Both the position numbers and the translations under genes were made by a program. DNA of 64,000 nt from a virus: positions 1 to 64,000 of the IMG/VR virus record IMGVR_UViG_3300042015_000154, one strand, 5' to 3'. The notes under the pieces are model-generated. The model saw only the letters and a list, made by a program, of their open reading frames with translations. It was not told where the DNA came from and did not search any database. The stretch's first letter is position 1; the number at the start of each line of letters is the position of its first letter. Below, piece by piece: positions 1 to 8,618 of the stretch.

Positions 1-88
1 AGGGGGCAAGTGCAGCGGGCCCTTTACGCCTCCGAAGAAGGAACCTCTCACAATGCGTAATCAGATCCTCACCGCGCTGGCTTTGCTG
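1..88. repeat. direct repeat, copy at left end of the window
   Basis: These 88 bases are identical to 63913-64000. The repeat is at least 88 bp because the right copy is cut by the window end. It covers the leader and first codons of the secreted-protein gene. It means either a circularly permuted genome of 63,912 bp read past its start or a true terminal repeat; the sequence alone cannot separate these. Confidence 0.95.
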
Positions 89-1051
89 GCGCTCTCCACG
101 GTCGCCAACGCGGGCAACGACAACGGCCCGACGTTCTTTGGCGACACCACGAACAACAACCAGACCTACAACCAGCCCACCGCGCACGGCGGTGCTGGCG
201 GCAACGCCAGCTCGATCGCGACGGGTGGTAACGCCACCGGCGGTAACGCTGCGGCTACCGGCGGCAGCGTCGGTGACATCCGCAACACCAACACCGCGCT
301 GGGCGGTGCCGGCGGTGCGGTGGTCGGCTCGGGCAACTCGGACAACACCAACGTGAACACGGCGTTCGGTGGGCAGGGCGGTCAGGGTGGCCGCGGCGGT
401 GACGGCGGCAACGCCGTGCAGGGCCAGCAGCAGGGCCAAGGCCAGCTGCAGGGCCAGCAGCAGTCGAACGTCGGCATCAACGGCCAGTCGCAGGGCCAGA
501 GCACCGATGTCGACACCCGCACCAGCACGAGCACTGCGCAGGGCCAGTCGCAGGACGCGTCCTCGCAGAACGCCAACGACAACCGCTCCAGCGCTGCAGG
601 CAACAGCACCAGCGTCGGCGGCCAGTCGGTGTCGTACTCCAGCACCTACGTCGCCCGCCGCAATGCGGCGTCGAGTGCGTACGCCCCGGCGGTGTACCCG
701 ACGGCCTCGTGCCAGAAGGGCATCAGCGTCGGTATCTCGGGCCTGATCGCCGGCCTGTCGGCGGGTGGTTCCATCACCGACACCGACTGCCGGATCGTCG
801 TGCTGGGCCAGAATCTCGCTTCGCTGGGTGACCGCCAGTCGGCGTGCGAGACGTTCAAGGCCACGGCGGCCTACACGGACGCCATCGCGGCGAACCCGAA
901 GCTGGCGCAGGTGCTCCGCTGCGAGGCCCTGATCGATCTGGTGGAAGTCGAGATCGAGCAGCCGCAGGCCGTGACCCCGGCGCAGAAGGCGCAGGAAGCC
1001 GGCTCGAAGTTCAAGTACCACACCGTGATCGAGAACGGCCGCAAGCTGTGA
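53..1051 (+). CDS. secreted Gly/Asn/Gln-rich low-complexity protein
   Basis: This 332-residue protein begins with a clear Sec signal peptide: a basic start, a hydrophobic core and an ANA|G cleavage site after about residue 20. Residues 25-130 are rich in Gly and Asn with repeated GGxGG blocks, and 130-200 are Gln/Ser/Thr-rich with repeated GQ(S/Q)QGQ. The last third is more ordered and has four cysteines. AAGGA at 41-45 precedes the ATG. It should be exported to the periplasm or beyond, which is unusual for the first gene of a phage region. A role as an envelope or cell-surface modifier is only inference. A promoter lies at 63856-63883 on the circular map and a terminator at 1085-1114 closes the unit. 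Confidence 0.85.
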   Translation: MRNQILTALALLALSTVANAGNDNGPTFFGDTTNNNQTYNQPTAHGGAGGNASSIATGGNATGGNAAATGGSVGDIRNTNTALGGAGGAVVGSGNSDNTNVNTAFGGQGGQGGRGGDGGNAVQGQQQGQGQLQGQQQSNVGINGQSQGQSTDVDTRTSTSTAQGQSQDASSQNANDNRSSAAGNSTSVGGQSVSYSSTYVARRNAASSAYAPAVYPTASCQKGISVGISGLIAGLSAGGSITDTDCRIVVLGQNLASLGDRQSACETFKATAAYTDAIAANPKLAQVLRCEALIDLVEVEIEQPQAVTPAQKAQEAGSKFKYHTVIENGRKL

Positions 1052-1054
1052 TGC

Positions 1055-1082
1055 TTGACTCCTGATGGCGTCGCTGTAATGT
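1055..1082 (+). promoter_or_regulatory. putative sigma70-type promoter
   Basis: TTGACT, a 16-base spacer and TAATGT. It matches the layout of the element at 63856-63883 (TTGACA-16-TAACGT). It would drive the replication block from 1219, but the hairpin at 1085-1110 would fall in the first transcribed bases. Confidence 0.45.
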
Positions 1083-1084
1083 CG

Positions 1085-1114
1085 CACTGCCGGGGTTAAA
1101 CCCGGCAGTGTTTT
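1085..1114 (+). terminator. rho-independent terminator
   Basis: A perfect 10-bp stem (CACTGCCGGG, 1085-1094, with CCCGGCAGTG, 1101-1110), a 6-base loop and TTTT. It closes the secreted-protein transcript. Confidence 0.8.
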
Positions 1115-1183
1115 GGAGACCACCCTTGCCATGCCAACCCTTTCCCGTACGTGGACTGGTGAGCGGCGAGGGTGGTTTCCAAA
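1112..1183 (+). other. long inverted repeat in leader of gene 1219
   Basis: TTTGGAGACCACCCT (1112-1126) pairs with AGGGTGGTTTCCAAA (1169-1183) over 15 positions with one mismatch and a 42-base loop. It sits between the terminator and the palindrome at 1187, so the whole non-coding stretch 1085-1200 is structured. It could be an RNA leader or a protein-binding site. Confidence 0.55.
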
Positions 1184-1186
1184 GCA

Positions 1187-1200
1187 CTAAAACGTTTTAG
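1187..1200. promoter_or_regulatory. 14-bp palindrome, copy 1
   Basis: CTAAAACGTTTTAG is a perfect palindrome and a variant of the 11-copy element TTAAAACGTTTTAA. It lies 18 bases before the ATG at 1219, next to the ribosome site GGGGGAGA. It is the only copy outside the central and right-hand plus-strand region. Confidence 0.8.
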
Positions 1201-1218
1201 TCTCGGGGGAGACACAAC

Positions 1219-1560
1219 ATGGACTTCGCTGCATCCCTTCGCTATATCGCGCAGGAGAATCCCGAGCTGCTTGCCGACATGCAAGCGCTCGTCGCTGCGT
1301 GCCCCGCCGAGCGGGAACGCCTCAACCGCATCTTCGTTGCGATCGGCCTGATTAAAGGCCAGTGCGTCGAGAAGCGCAACGCGGCGATGAACCTGATCGG
1401 CTTCCGCGGCACTGGCTTCAACGGCGAGTTCACCAAGTCGCAGACGCTGCGACAACCCCCCGATGTAATGATCCGTCGCCTCTGCCAGATCGCAGAAGTG
1501 GCGCACGAATATGCCGGTGACCCGGCTTTCCTAGACGCCTTGGAGGCGCGCAATGGCTGA
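1219..1560 (+). CDS. hypothetical protein, 113 aa
   Basis: No family recognised. It is a soluble, mostly helical-looking protein with two cysteine positions. The ATG follows GGGGGAGA at a normal distance and the end overlaps the next gene by 8 bases, so the two are probably translationally coupled. It is the first gene of the replication-block transcript, directly behind palindrome copy 1. Confidence 0.7.
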   Translation: MDFAASLRYIAQENPELLADMQALVAACPAERERLNRIFVAIGLIKGQCVEKRNAAMNLIGFRGTGFNGEFTKSQTLRQPPDVMIRRLCQIAEVAHEYAGDPAFLDALEARNG

Positions 1561-1927
1561 AGTCACCATCAATGACCTGATCGGCAAGGTGCTGGTCGGT
1601 GTCGACTTCGATCCGCAGGTGCAGGAAGCCAAGCGCGTGGTGTTCCACTGCATGACGGGTGAGCGTTACGAGATGCTGCACCATCAAGACTGCTGCGAGT
1701 GCGTCGAGCTGCACGACATCTGCGGCGACATCGCCGACCTGCATGGCCTCGTGATCGACGCACGGGAAGAGCCGGGCGAGAGCAAGAAGGAAGGCGAAGA
1801 GGGCGACTACGAGTCGTGCACGTGGACGTTCTATGTCATCCAGACCGAGAAGGGCGCGGTGACGCTGCGCTGGCTCGGCGTGTCGAATGGCTACTACAGC
1901 GAAGGCGTTGACTTCCAACGCTGCTGA
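1553..1927 (+). CDS. DUF7448-like phage protein
   Basis: This 124-residue protein has the pattern I associate with the DUF7448 group common in phages: an initial IxGKxL strand, a YEMLHHQDCCECVEL block at about residues 43-57, a DIADLHGLVIDAREE segment, and a closing WTFYVIQT...LRWLGVSNGYYSEGVDF block. The function of that group is not known. The Cys-Cys-x-Cys cluster beside a histidine could bind metal. It overlaps the preceding gene by 8 bases. Confidence 0.75.
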   Translation: MAEVTINDLIGKVLVGVDFDPQVQEAKRVVFHCMTGERYEMLHHQDCCECVELHDICGDIADLHGLVIDAREEPGESKKEGEEGDYESCTWTFYVIQTEKGAVTLRWLGVSNGYYSEGVDFQRC

Positions 1928-1940
1928 TCAGGAGAGTGTC

Positions 1941-2135
1941 ATGGCTGAGAAACAACCCAGTGCATACGTTGTGAGCCGGTACGCCCTGCCCACCCCGCGG
2001 AACAACTTCCACATCGGCGACAACATTCCGGTCAAGGTGTACGACACCCGCCGCAAAGCCCGTGCCTACGAGCAGCTGATGTCCAAGCGCTCGAAGACGT
2101 ACGGCTACGTCGTCCACCGCGTGAAGCAGGGCTGA
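1941..2135 (+). CDS. small basic hypothetical protein, 64 aa
   Basis: No family recognised. The ATG at 1941 is preceded by AGGAGAG, which decides the start over an upstream in-frame ATG at 1887 inside the previous gene. The product is rich in Lys, Arg and Tyr and could bind nucleic acid, but nothing proves that. Confidence 0.65.
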   Translation: MAEKQPSAYVVSRYALPTPRNNFHIGDNIPVKVYDTRRKARAYEQLMSKRSKTYGYVVHRVKQG

Positions 2136-2138
2136 GCC

Positions 2139-2228
2139 GTGAAGCGCGCCATCATTGCCGTAACCGCTTTCGCTACCGGCGTAGCGTTCTCTGTTGTAAT
2201 CGCCGCGATTATGGAGCTAGCAAAATGA
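2139..2228 (+). CDS. 29-aa single-pass membrane peptide
   Basis: A GTG-started frame of 29 codons encodes MKRAII... with one hydrophobic helix (residues 4-25) after two basic residues. It fills the gap between neighbours exactly, starting 3 bases after the previous stop and ending in an ATGA overlap with the gene at 2225. That fit is the main support. Function unknown. Confidence 0.5.
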   Translation: MKRAIIAVTAFATGVAFSVVIAAIMELAK

Positions 2229-2935
2229 GCTACACGAAACTCAAGGACTTCGCCACCTGCATGGTGAACGAGGACGGATCTTACGTGCGGACCACCCCGT
2301 CGCCGAAGCAGACGGTGTACATCGAGAAGGTCGGCGACATGCGCATGTTTATCTTCGTGCCGGAGTTCATGGCGAGCGCGCTATTCGGCAGCTGGAAGCC
2401 GAAGCAGGCCGGTGTCGAGCTGTCGGTCATGGGTCTGACCAAGCGCAACCGCTACACGAAGGACAAAGAAACCGGACGCATCCTCGCCGGCCGTTCACCC
2501 GAGTCGCTGGAGCAGGCATGGCGTGATATGTGCACGGCCTTCAGCCAGCTGGTGACCACGACCACGCTGGAACCGCGCATCGTGATCCGCAATACGCGTG
2601 ACAACTTCCGAGACCACAGCGCCACCAACAACGAGACGCGGATCAGCTTCGACTTCTACCGCTACCTGCACAACACGCGCGAACCGAAGGACCGGTACGA
2701 CACCGTCGACCACTACGAGTGGAACGAAGACAACAAACCCGTGCGACGCCGCAGCATGTTCATTCGCGATGAAGACGTGGAGGTGGTGTACGACCCCGTG
2801 CTGTGGGAGCGGCTGTGCCTGCTGCGGGACCAGATGCGTGCGGCGAGCAAGCAGCTCGACTCGCTCATCAAGAACAAGTCCATCGTGGAGCGCCTGCTGT
2901 CCGGCAAGTCGCCCCTCATGCTGGAGGCCAAGTAA
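2225..2935 (+). CDS. hypothetical protein upstream of DNA polymerase, 236 aa
   Basis: No family recognised. The protein is charged and its last 50 residues (from about 185) look like an amphipathic helix or coiled coil. It starts in an ATGA overlap with the small membrane peptide and ends directly before the polymerase GTG. The position suggests a replication accessory role; this is inference only. Confidence 0.75.
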   Translation: MSYTKLKDFATCMVNEDGSYVRTTPSPKQTVYIEKVGDMRMFIFVPEFMASALFGSWKPKQAGVELSVMGLTKRNRYTKDKETGRILAGRSPESLEQAWRDMCTAFSQLVTTTTLEPRIVIRNTRDNFRDHSATNNETRISFDFYRYLHNTREPKDRYDTVDHYEWNEDNKPVRRRSMFIRDEDVEVVYDPVLWERLCLLRDQMRAASKQLDSLIKNKSIVERLLSGKSPLMLEAK

Positions 2936-4906
2936 GTGTCGCTGGTGATCGTCGACTTCGAGACGTTCTATGGGCCGGGTTACGGGCTGAAGGAACTGAC
3001 GACTGAAGAGTACGTTCGTGACCATCGCTTCCAAGTGATTGGTGTGAGCCTCAAGGTCGACGATCATCCAGCGAAGTGGTACAGCGGGTCGCACGAATAC
3101 ATCAAGTCGGTGCTGGCTCAGATCCCGTGGGATCGCGTGGTGATGGCGGCGCATAACGCACGCTTCGACGCGACGATCCTGAACTGGATCTTCGGCTTCA
3201 AGCCCAAGAAGTACCTGTGCACCATGCAGATGGCGCGCGGCCTCGTCGGTCTCGACACCTCCTGCTCGCTGGAGAATCTGGGCAAGTATTTCCAGCTCCA
3301 GCGGCAGAAGGGGCACGAGGTGGTGAAGGCGTACGGCAAGCGGCTCGAAGACTTCAACGCCTACGAGCTGGCCGAGTACGGCGCCTACTGCGAGAACGAT
3401 TCGGAGATGTGCCGCGAGCTGGTCGACATCCTGCTGCCCTGCACGCTGCAGTCGGAAGTGATGCTGCAGGACTGGACGATCCGCAGCTATGTCGAGCCGA
3501 AGCTGGTGCTCAACGAGAAGGTGCTGACGGACGAGCTGGCGGCGTATCAGGTGCGCAAGGGCCAGCTGCTGGCGGCGTGTGGTGTCAACAACGTGGAGGA
3601 TCTGCGATCGGACGACACGCTGGCCGAGCTGCTGGTCAGCATCGGCTGCGCTCCGCCGATGAAGTTCTCGCCCAAGCGCAAGGATCCAGTGACGGGCGAG
3701 CCGCTGGAGGTGTACGCGTTCGCCAAGAGCGACCCCGAGTTCTTCGACTTGTTGGATGACCCGGACGAGCGCGTAGCGGCACTGGTCGAAGCGCGTCTGG
3801 GCCTGAAGACGTCGATCGTGGAGTCGCGCCTGCTCCGCCTCATTGGTATCGCGCGCCGTGGCCCGATGCCGATGCCGGTTGTGTATGCAGGCGCGACTCC
3901 CACCCGGCGCTGGGCAGGCGACGAGAAGATCAACGTACAGAACTTCCCGCGCAGTAAGCCGGCGCGCAACCCGGACCGGTCTATCATCCTCGACGCGAAG
4001 GGCAAGCCGGTGATCACGCCCTCGCCGCTGCGCAAGGCGATCTGCGCCCCGCCGGGCAAGAAGATGGCGGCCGCGGATCTCTCACAGATCGAGCTGCGCG
4101 TGAACTGCTGGCACTCCGGGCAGCGCGACATCCTCGACGCCTTGGCCGGTGGCGGCGACACGTACAGCGACATGGCCACGGTGGCGTTCGGGTTCCACGT
4201 CAACAAGCACGACCACCCCAACGAACGCTTCGTCGGCAAGACCGCCACGCTGGGCTGCGGTTACCAGTGCGGCAGCAGGAAGTTCCAGACCATGCTGCGC
4301 GTGGACTCGCGCAAGTACGACATCGCGCTGGACGACGAGTCGTTCGAGTTCGCCGATCGCGTGGTGAAAGCGTTCCGCGCGAAGAACACGAAGATCGTGG
4401 ACTTCTGGTATCGCGCTGCCGACGCGTTGCCGCTGATCGCCTACGGACAGGACGGCCACATCGGCCCGTACGAGATCCGCGATCGGAAGATCTGGCTGCC
4501 CAACGGCAGCTACCTGTACTACCCCGACCTGCGCTACACGGAGAAGGAAGGCGAGAACGAGCAGGGGTGCGAGTGGACCTACCTGCGCATGTTCAAGCGC
4601 AACAAGATCCGCAAGAAGATCTATGGCGGGTTGCTCACCGAGAACATCACGCAGGCAGTGGCTCGCCTGTTCGTGTCGGACGCCATGCTGCGATTGGAGT
4701 CGGTGAAGTACAACGACGGCCGGCAGGTGTTCGATATCGTGTTCACCGTGCACGATGAAATCGTCGTGCTGTTCGATGAAGGCCTCGACGAAGACTGGGT
4801 GCGCGCCACGCTCAAGTGGGCGATGACGACGAACCCGATCTGGGCCCCTGACCTGCCGCTCGCCTGCGACATCGGCATCGGCTACAACTACGCGGAGTGC
4901 AAGTAA
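2936..4906 (+). CDS. family A DNA polymerase with 3'-5' exonuclease domain
   Basis: This 656-residue replicative polymerase carries a DnaQ-type proofreading domain: ExoI D7 and E9 (VDFETF), ExoII N74/F77/D78 (HNARFD) and ExoIII Y151-xxx-D155. The polymerase domain has motif A at D381 (ADLSQIELRV), motif B around R431, K435 and Y443, and motif C at H606-D607-E608 (TVHDEI). Length and order match T7-like phage polymerases. GTG start directly after the preceding TAA. It would copy the phage chromosome together with the primase-helicase at 10755 and the helicase at 7053. No separate processivity factor is visible. Confidence 0.97.
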   Translation: MSLVIVDFETFYGPGYGLKELTTEEYVRDHRFQVIGVSLKVDDHPAKWYSGSHEYIKSVLAQIPWDRVVMAAHNARFDATILNWIFGFKPKKYLCTMQMARGLVGLDTSCSLENLGKYFQLQRQKGHEVVKAYGKRLEDFNAYELAEYGAYCENDSEMCRELVDILLPCTLQSEVMLQDWTIRSYVEPKLVLNEKVLTDELAAYQVRKGQLLAACGVNNVEDLRSDDTLAELLVSIGCAPPMKFSPKRKDPVTGEPLEVYAFAKSDPEFFDLLDDPDERVAALVEARLGLKTSIVESRLLRLIGIARRGPMPMPVVYAGATPTRRWAGDEKINVQNFPRSKPARNPDRSIILDAKGKPVITPSPLRKAICAPPGKKMAAADLSQIELRVNCWHSGQRDILDALAGGGDTYSDMATVAFGFHVNKHDHPNERFVGKTATLGCGYQCGSRKFQTMLRVDSRKYDIALDDESFEFADRVVKAFRAKNTKIVDFWYRAADALPLIAYGQDGHIGPYEIRDRKIWLPNGSYLYYPDLRYTEKEGENEQGCEWTYLRMFKRNKIRKKIYGGLLTENITQAVARLFVSDAMLRLESVKYNDGRQVFDIVFTVHDEIVVLFDEGLDEDWVRATLKWAMTTNPIWAPDLPLACDIGIGYNYAECK

Positions 4907-5622
4907 TGCCACGTCCCATCATTGCATGGAGCTACAGCGGTTTGACGAACTTCGAGGGCTGCCCGCGGCGGTTCTGGGCGACGAAGATCGGCAAGGTGGT
5001 GAGCGACGTCAACCAGTACAACCTCAAGGGCGACGAAGAGCACCAGTCGCTGCAGCTGCGCCTGACACACAACATGCCGCTGCACCGGAACCTCGCGCCG
5101 CTCGAACCCCTGATGCAGAAGCTCGCCGCCGCGCCGGGCCAGCAGTACGTGGAGCGCAAGCTCACGCTGCGGCAGGACTACGTGCCGTGCCGCGGTGACG
5201 ACTGGAACAACGCGTGGGTTCGCGGCGCAGCGGACTGGGTGAAGATCTACAACGTCAATGGCATCTACATCGACTGGAAGTCGGGCAAGCCCCGCAACGA
5301 CTTCGAGGACCAGATCAACCTCACCGCGCTCCTGCTGTTCGAGCACTTCCCCGCATTGCAGACCCTCAAGGGCTCGATGCTGTACTACCGCCACAACAAG
5401 CTCACGCCGCCCCACACCGTCACCCGCGCCGACGCACCGCTCCTGTGGAACGGCTACATCTCCCGGGTGAAGGAACTGGAGCAAGCGAAGATCAACGACA
5501 ACTGGCCGACGAACCCGTCGCCGCTGTGTGGCTGGTGCCCGTACAAGGCCTGCCCGTTCAACAAGATGGACGAACGCCTCGCTACCGAGGCGCAAGGCCT
5601 GAAGTGGAAGTTCTCTCAATAA
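4906..5622 (+). CDS. Cas4/RecB-like PD-(D/E)XK exonuclease
   Basis: This 238-residue protein begins with the SGLTNFEGCPRRFW block typical of RecB/AddB-type nucleases. The PD-(D/E)XK core has D110 and D123-W-K125. Four cysteines (C19, C208, C211, C216) are placed as in the iron-sulphur cluster of Cas4-type nucleases. Its ATG overlaps the last base of the polymerase stop, so they are coupled. It is likely a DNA end-processing nuclease in replication or recombination. It is not linked to any CRISPR locus here. Confidence 0.88.
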   Translation: MPRPIIAWSYSGLTNFEGCPRRFWATKIGKVVSDVNQYNLKGDEEHQSLQLRLTHNMPLHRNLAPLEPLMQKLAAAPGQQYVERKLTLRQDYVPCRGDDWNNAWVRGAADWVKIYNVNGIYIDWKSGKPRNDFEDQINLTALLLFEHFPALQTLKGSMLYYRHNKLTPPHTVTRADAPLLWNGYISRVKELEQAKINDNWPTNPSPLCGWCPYKACPFNKMDERLATEAQGLKWKFSQ

Positions 5623-5643
5623 CTCGCCCACAGGGGGCTTAGC

Positions 5644-6084
5644 ATGGAAACCGCAATCCGCCGCTTCACCGCATTCCGCCGCAACCTCTCCGAGCGTGGC
5701 TCGCATACCGAAGCACAACGCAATGCCGACGACCAACCGCAGTACGAGGGCGTCGTGTTTTCCAGTGGCCGTTGTGTCATCCAGTGGCTGACCAGCGCGA
5801 AGTCAATCGCGATCTTCGATACGTTGGAGCAGATGCTGCAGATCCACGGCCACCCGGAGTACGGCACCGAGATCCTGTGGCACGACGAGCACATGCCGCT
5901 GGAGTGGGAGAAGATGCTGGTCGCGCACGCCGAGAAGCGGCAGGCCGAGTTCCACCACGCGGATATGTCCGACGTGACGCTGCGCGAAGAGCGCGATGCG
6001 GACGGCCACCTCATGCAGCTGCAGCTGGTGCTGCCGGCCAGCAACGAGACGCTGGAGTACATCTACCCGGTGGCGCTGCCATGA
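5644..6084 (+). CDS. hypothetical phage protein, 146 aa
   Basis: The middle segment (YEGVVFSSGRCVIQWL ... IFDTLEQMLQIHGHPEYGTEILW, residues about 34-80) resembles a small conserved phage family of unknown function in which a short beta-sheet is followed by an IHGHP-type turn. The start is supported by GGGGGCTTAGC upstream. No enzyme motif is evident. Confidence 0.7.
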   Translation: METAIRRFTAFRRNLSERGSHTEAQRNADDQPQYEGVVFSSGRCVIQWLTSAKSIAIFDTLEQMLQIHGHPEYGTEILWHDEHMPLEWEKMLVAHAEKRQAEFHHADMSDVTLREERDADGHLMQLQLVLPASNETLEYIYPVALP

Positions 6085-6338
6085 GTACCGAACGCGAGGG
6101 CGCCGAGATCACGCTGGAGATGATGGGCGATATCCTCGAACAGCGGATCATTTCAGCACTGATGGACCGGTTGTCACTGCGCCTCACGGTTCGGCAGCAT
6201 ACCCAATCTACTCTGACGCTACGGGCCGAGCTTGTGGACACGCGTACGGACAGGCAGGTGATGTCGAGTGAGGTACCGCTCTCGATCGTACCGGATCAGT
6301 GGCGCGTGCCTCGACTGGCATCGACGTTTAGCCAATGA
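6081..6338 (+). CDS. hypothetical protein, 85 aa
   Basis: No family recognised. The start is chosen because ATG 6081 overlaps the stop of the previous gene (ATGA). The next gene starts at 6335, again with ATGA overlap. It looks like an alpha/beta domain with a C-terminal Trp-Arg-Val-Pro tail. Confidence 0.65.
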   Translation: MSTEREGAEITLEMMGDILEQRIISALMDRLSLRLTVRQHTQSTLTLRAELVDTRTDRQVMSSEVPLSIVPDQWRVPRLASTFSQ

Positions 6339-6673
6339 CCAAGAAGACGCCCGAAGACAAGGCCAAGGATGAGGTGAAGGCCGTCATCAAGGAAGTGTGC
6401 GCGGCGCGCGGGCTGAAGTACCGCATCGACTGGCACGCCGGCAGCGCGTTCGAGTCGACGCTGGATGGCACGGGGGTGATCGCCGGTCACCCCTTCATCT
6501 GCGAGATCAAGCGGTTCGACGAGAACGAGCAACCCACCGCACGCCAGAAGATCCACATGCAGGACTACAACGATGCCGGCGCTAAAGTGTTCGACCTGAT
6601 CGATCGCACCGCGCTGCACGCCCTACGCTATTGGCTGGAAACGCTGGAACCCCGAGAGCCCCACGACCCATGA
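6335..6673 (+). CDS. VRR-NUC-like nuclease
   Basis: This 112-residue protein has the compact layout of phage VRR-NUC domains: a helix, then STLDGTGVIAGHPFICEIKRF (acidic residue after a Gly turn, then E-x-K) and a PTARQKIHMQDYNDAGAKVF block. Such proteins are structure-specific or resolvase-like DNases in recombination. It sits among replication genes and overlaps both neighbours by 4 bases. The family call is by motif only. Confidence 0.7.
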   Translation: MTKKTPEDKAKDEVKAVIKEVCAARGLKYRIDWHAGSAFESTLDGTGVIAGHPFICEIKRFDENEQPTARQKIHMQDYNDAGAKVFDLIDRTALHALRYWLETLEPREPHDP

Positions 6674-7056
6674 ACACGATGACTAAGCCCGAAACCGAGA
6701 AGCTGCCGGAGTTCACTATCGTGGCCGGCGCAGAGTGGGAAGTCGAAGCAGTCGTAAACGCACACCTTCGCGAAGGCTGGGCACTACATGGCGGAATGTC
6801 TGTTGTCTCAGTTGTTGGTAACTACGACGTGCCTGCTGTTCGTTGCATTCAGCCGATGATCCGCGCGCAGACCGGCGGGGCCACGCCAGACGCCGCGCCC
6901 GATGCGGTGGAGTGGCAGGACATTCTGCGCGACATTTGCGAGTCGCCAGTGGCTGATCCAGACCACACCAACACGATCTGCATCGACCGCGACTTCCTGC
7001 AATCCATTCTGGAATCGCATCTCGCCCACGCCCGCAGCGCTGGAGGGGAAGGGTGA
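6670..7056 (+). CDS. hypothetical protein with DUF1737-like N-terminus
   Basis: 128 residues. Residues 12-45 (FTIVAGAEWEVEAVVN ... REGWALHGGMSVV) resemble DUF1737, a short domain of unknown function in many phages and bacteria. The C-terminal 60 residues are acidic and helical with no recognised domain. ATG overlaps the previous stop; the end overlaps the helicase GTG. Confidence 0.65.
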   Translation: MNTMTKPETEKLPEFTIVAGAEWEVEAVVNAHLREGWALHGGMSVVSVVGNYDVPAVRCIQPMIRAQTGGATPDAAPDAVEWQDILRDICESPVADPDHTNTICIDRDFLQSILESHLAHARSAGGEG

Positions 7057-8618
7057 AAGCAATCCCGTACCGTGGCCACCTGATCATCCCGGCGGACAAC
7101 CGCGTCGCCGTGATGATCCCGCACGCCAAGCCGTTCGTGTCCGAAGGGCAGCAGCTCATGCTGGTGCCGCACGGTGTGGACGAGACGGCGCTGCTGCGTA
7201 ACCTCGACTACGACGTGCGCCCGCCGGTCATGCTGCAGTACGACTGGCCGTCGCCGCTGGGCAAGCCGCCGTTCGACGCACAGAAGCAAACCACGGCCCT
7301 GATCACCTCGAACCGCCGCAGTTACGTGCTCAACGGTCTGGGCACTGGCAAGACGCGCGCAGCGCTGTACGCCTACGACTACCTGCGCAAGTCGCAGCTC
7401 AGCCGCGCCGGCAAGCTGCTGGTCACCGCACCGCTGTCGACGCTGCGCCAGACGTGGGCGAAGGAAATGCTCATGGTGTTCCCCGAGATGAAGTACGAGG
7501 TGCTGCACGGGAGCAAGGCCAAGCGCGTGAAGCTGCTCGACAGCGACGCCGACGTGTTCATCATCAACCACGATGGCGTGGAGGTGATCATCAACGAGCT
7601 GATGGAGCGCAAGGACAAGTTCGGCATGGTGGTGCTCGACGAGCTGTCCGTTTACAAGAACGCACGCACCGAGCTGTTCAAGAAGACGTATCGCTTCGTG
7701 TCCGAGATCGACCGGGTGACGGGGCTCACCGCAACGCCGATGCCGCAGGCAGCGACCGACGCGTACGGGCAGCTGAAGATGCTCACGCCGGCGGCGCTGA
7801 AGGGCATGCCGTTCGGACGGTTCCGCGAGATGATGATGAAGAAGGTCTCGCAGTTCCGCTGGATCAACCAACGCGATGCGGTCGAGCGCGTGCACCAGCT
7901 CATGCAGCCGAGCGTGCGCTTCACCCGCGACGACTGCTACGACATCCCGCCGTGCCAGACCATGACGGTCGAGGCGCAGCTGACGCCGCAGCAAACGAAG
8001 TGGTTCCAGCAGATGGCAGCCGAGAGCGCGATCCCGGACCACAACGTGGTGGCGGTGAACGCGGCGGACGAGATCAACAAGCTGCTGCAGATCGCGCTGG
8101 GTGTGGTCTACGACCGCGACCACAACGTGATCACGCTGGGCTGCCCGAGCCGCCTTGCCGAGATGGACAACATCATCGAGCAGTCCGACAGCAAGGTGAT
8201 CATCCTCACGCCGTACAAGCACACGCTGGCCATGCTGGTCGAGCACGTGCGCAAGCGCTGGACGGCCGAGTTCATCTCCGGCGACGTAACCCCCACGGCC
8301 CGCGAGAAGATCTTTACCGCGTTTATGCACGCTCCGGACCCCCACGTCCTGATCGCCCACCCGGACACGATGTCGCACGGCTTGACTCTTACCGAAGCCA
8401 GCACGATCATCTGGTTCGGCCCCCCTCAATCGCTCGAAACCTACGAGCAGGCGAACGGCCGGATCACCCGAGCAGGGCAGCGCTACAGTCAGCTGATCGT
8501 GCATCTCATCGCAACGAAGCTGGAAGCCGAGATCTTCAAACTGCTCGAACGCCGCGCGATCACCCAGCAGTCGCTGCTGGATATGTTCGAGTCGCAGGAC
8601 AAAGGTGATCTGCTGTGA
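7053..8618 (+). CDS. SNF2-like superfamily 2 DNA helicase
   Basis: This 521-residue ATPase has Walker A NGLGTGKT (about 94-101), a Walker B-like VLDELS (195-199), motif III GLTATPMP, motif IV-like IILTPYKHTL and motif VI ANGRITRAGQR near residue 470. The order matches phage SNF2/RapA-type helicases, which remodel or unwind DNA with ATP. The GTG start overlaps the preceding stop as GTGA. It ends in an ATGA-type overlap with the HTH gene. Confidence 0.92.
   Translation: MKAIPYRGHLIIPADNRVAVMIPHAKPFVSEGQQLMLVPHGVDETALLRNLDYDVRPPVMLQYDWPSPLGKPPFDAQKQTTALITSNRRSYVLNGLGTGKTRAALYAYDYLRKSQLSRAGKLLVTAPLSTLRQTWAKEMLMVFPEMKYEVLHGSKAKRVKLLDSDADVFIINHDGVEVIINELMERKDKFGMVVLDELSVYKNARTELFKKTYRFVSEIDRVTGLTATPMPQAATDAYGQLKMLTPAALKGMPFGRFREMMMKKVSQFRWINQRDAVERVHQLMQPSVRFTRDDCYDIPPCQTMTVEAQLTPQQTKWFQQMAAESAIPDHNVVAVNAADEINKLLQIALGVVYDRDHNVITLGCPSRLAEMDNIIEQSDSKVIILTPYKHTLAMLVEHVRKRWTAEFISGDVTPTAREKIFTAFMHAPDPHVLIAHPDTMSHGLTLTEASTIIWFGPPQSLETYEQANGRITRAGQRYSQLIVHLIATKLEAEIFKLLERRAITQQSLLDMFESQDKGDLL

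Noticed and set aside
4906-5622. Cas4-like nuclease as a hint of a CRISPR system
   Set aside because: No repeat-spacer array or other Cas gene is visible. Stand-alone Cas4/RecB-like nucleases are common in phage replication blocks.
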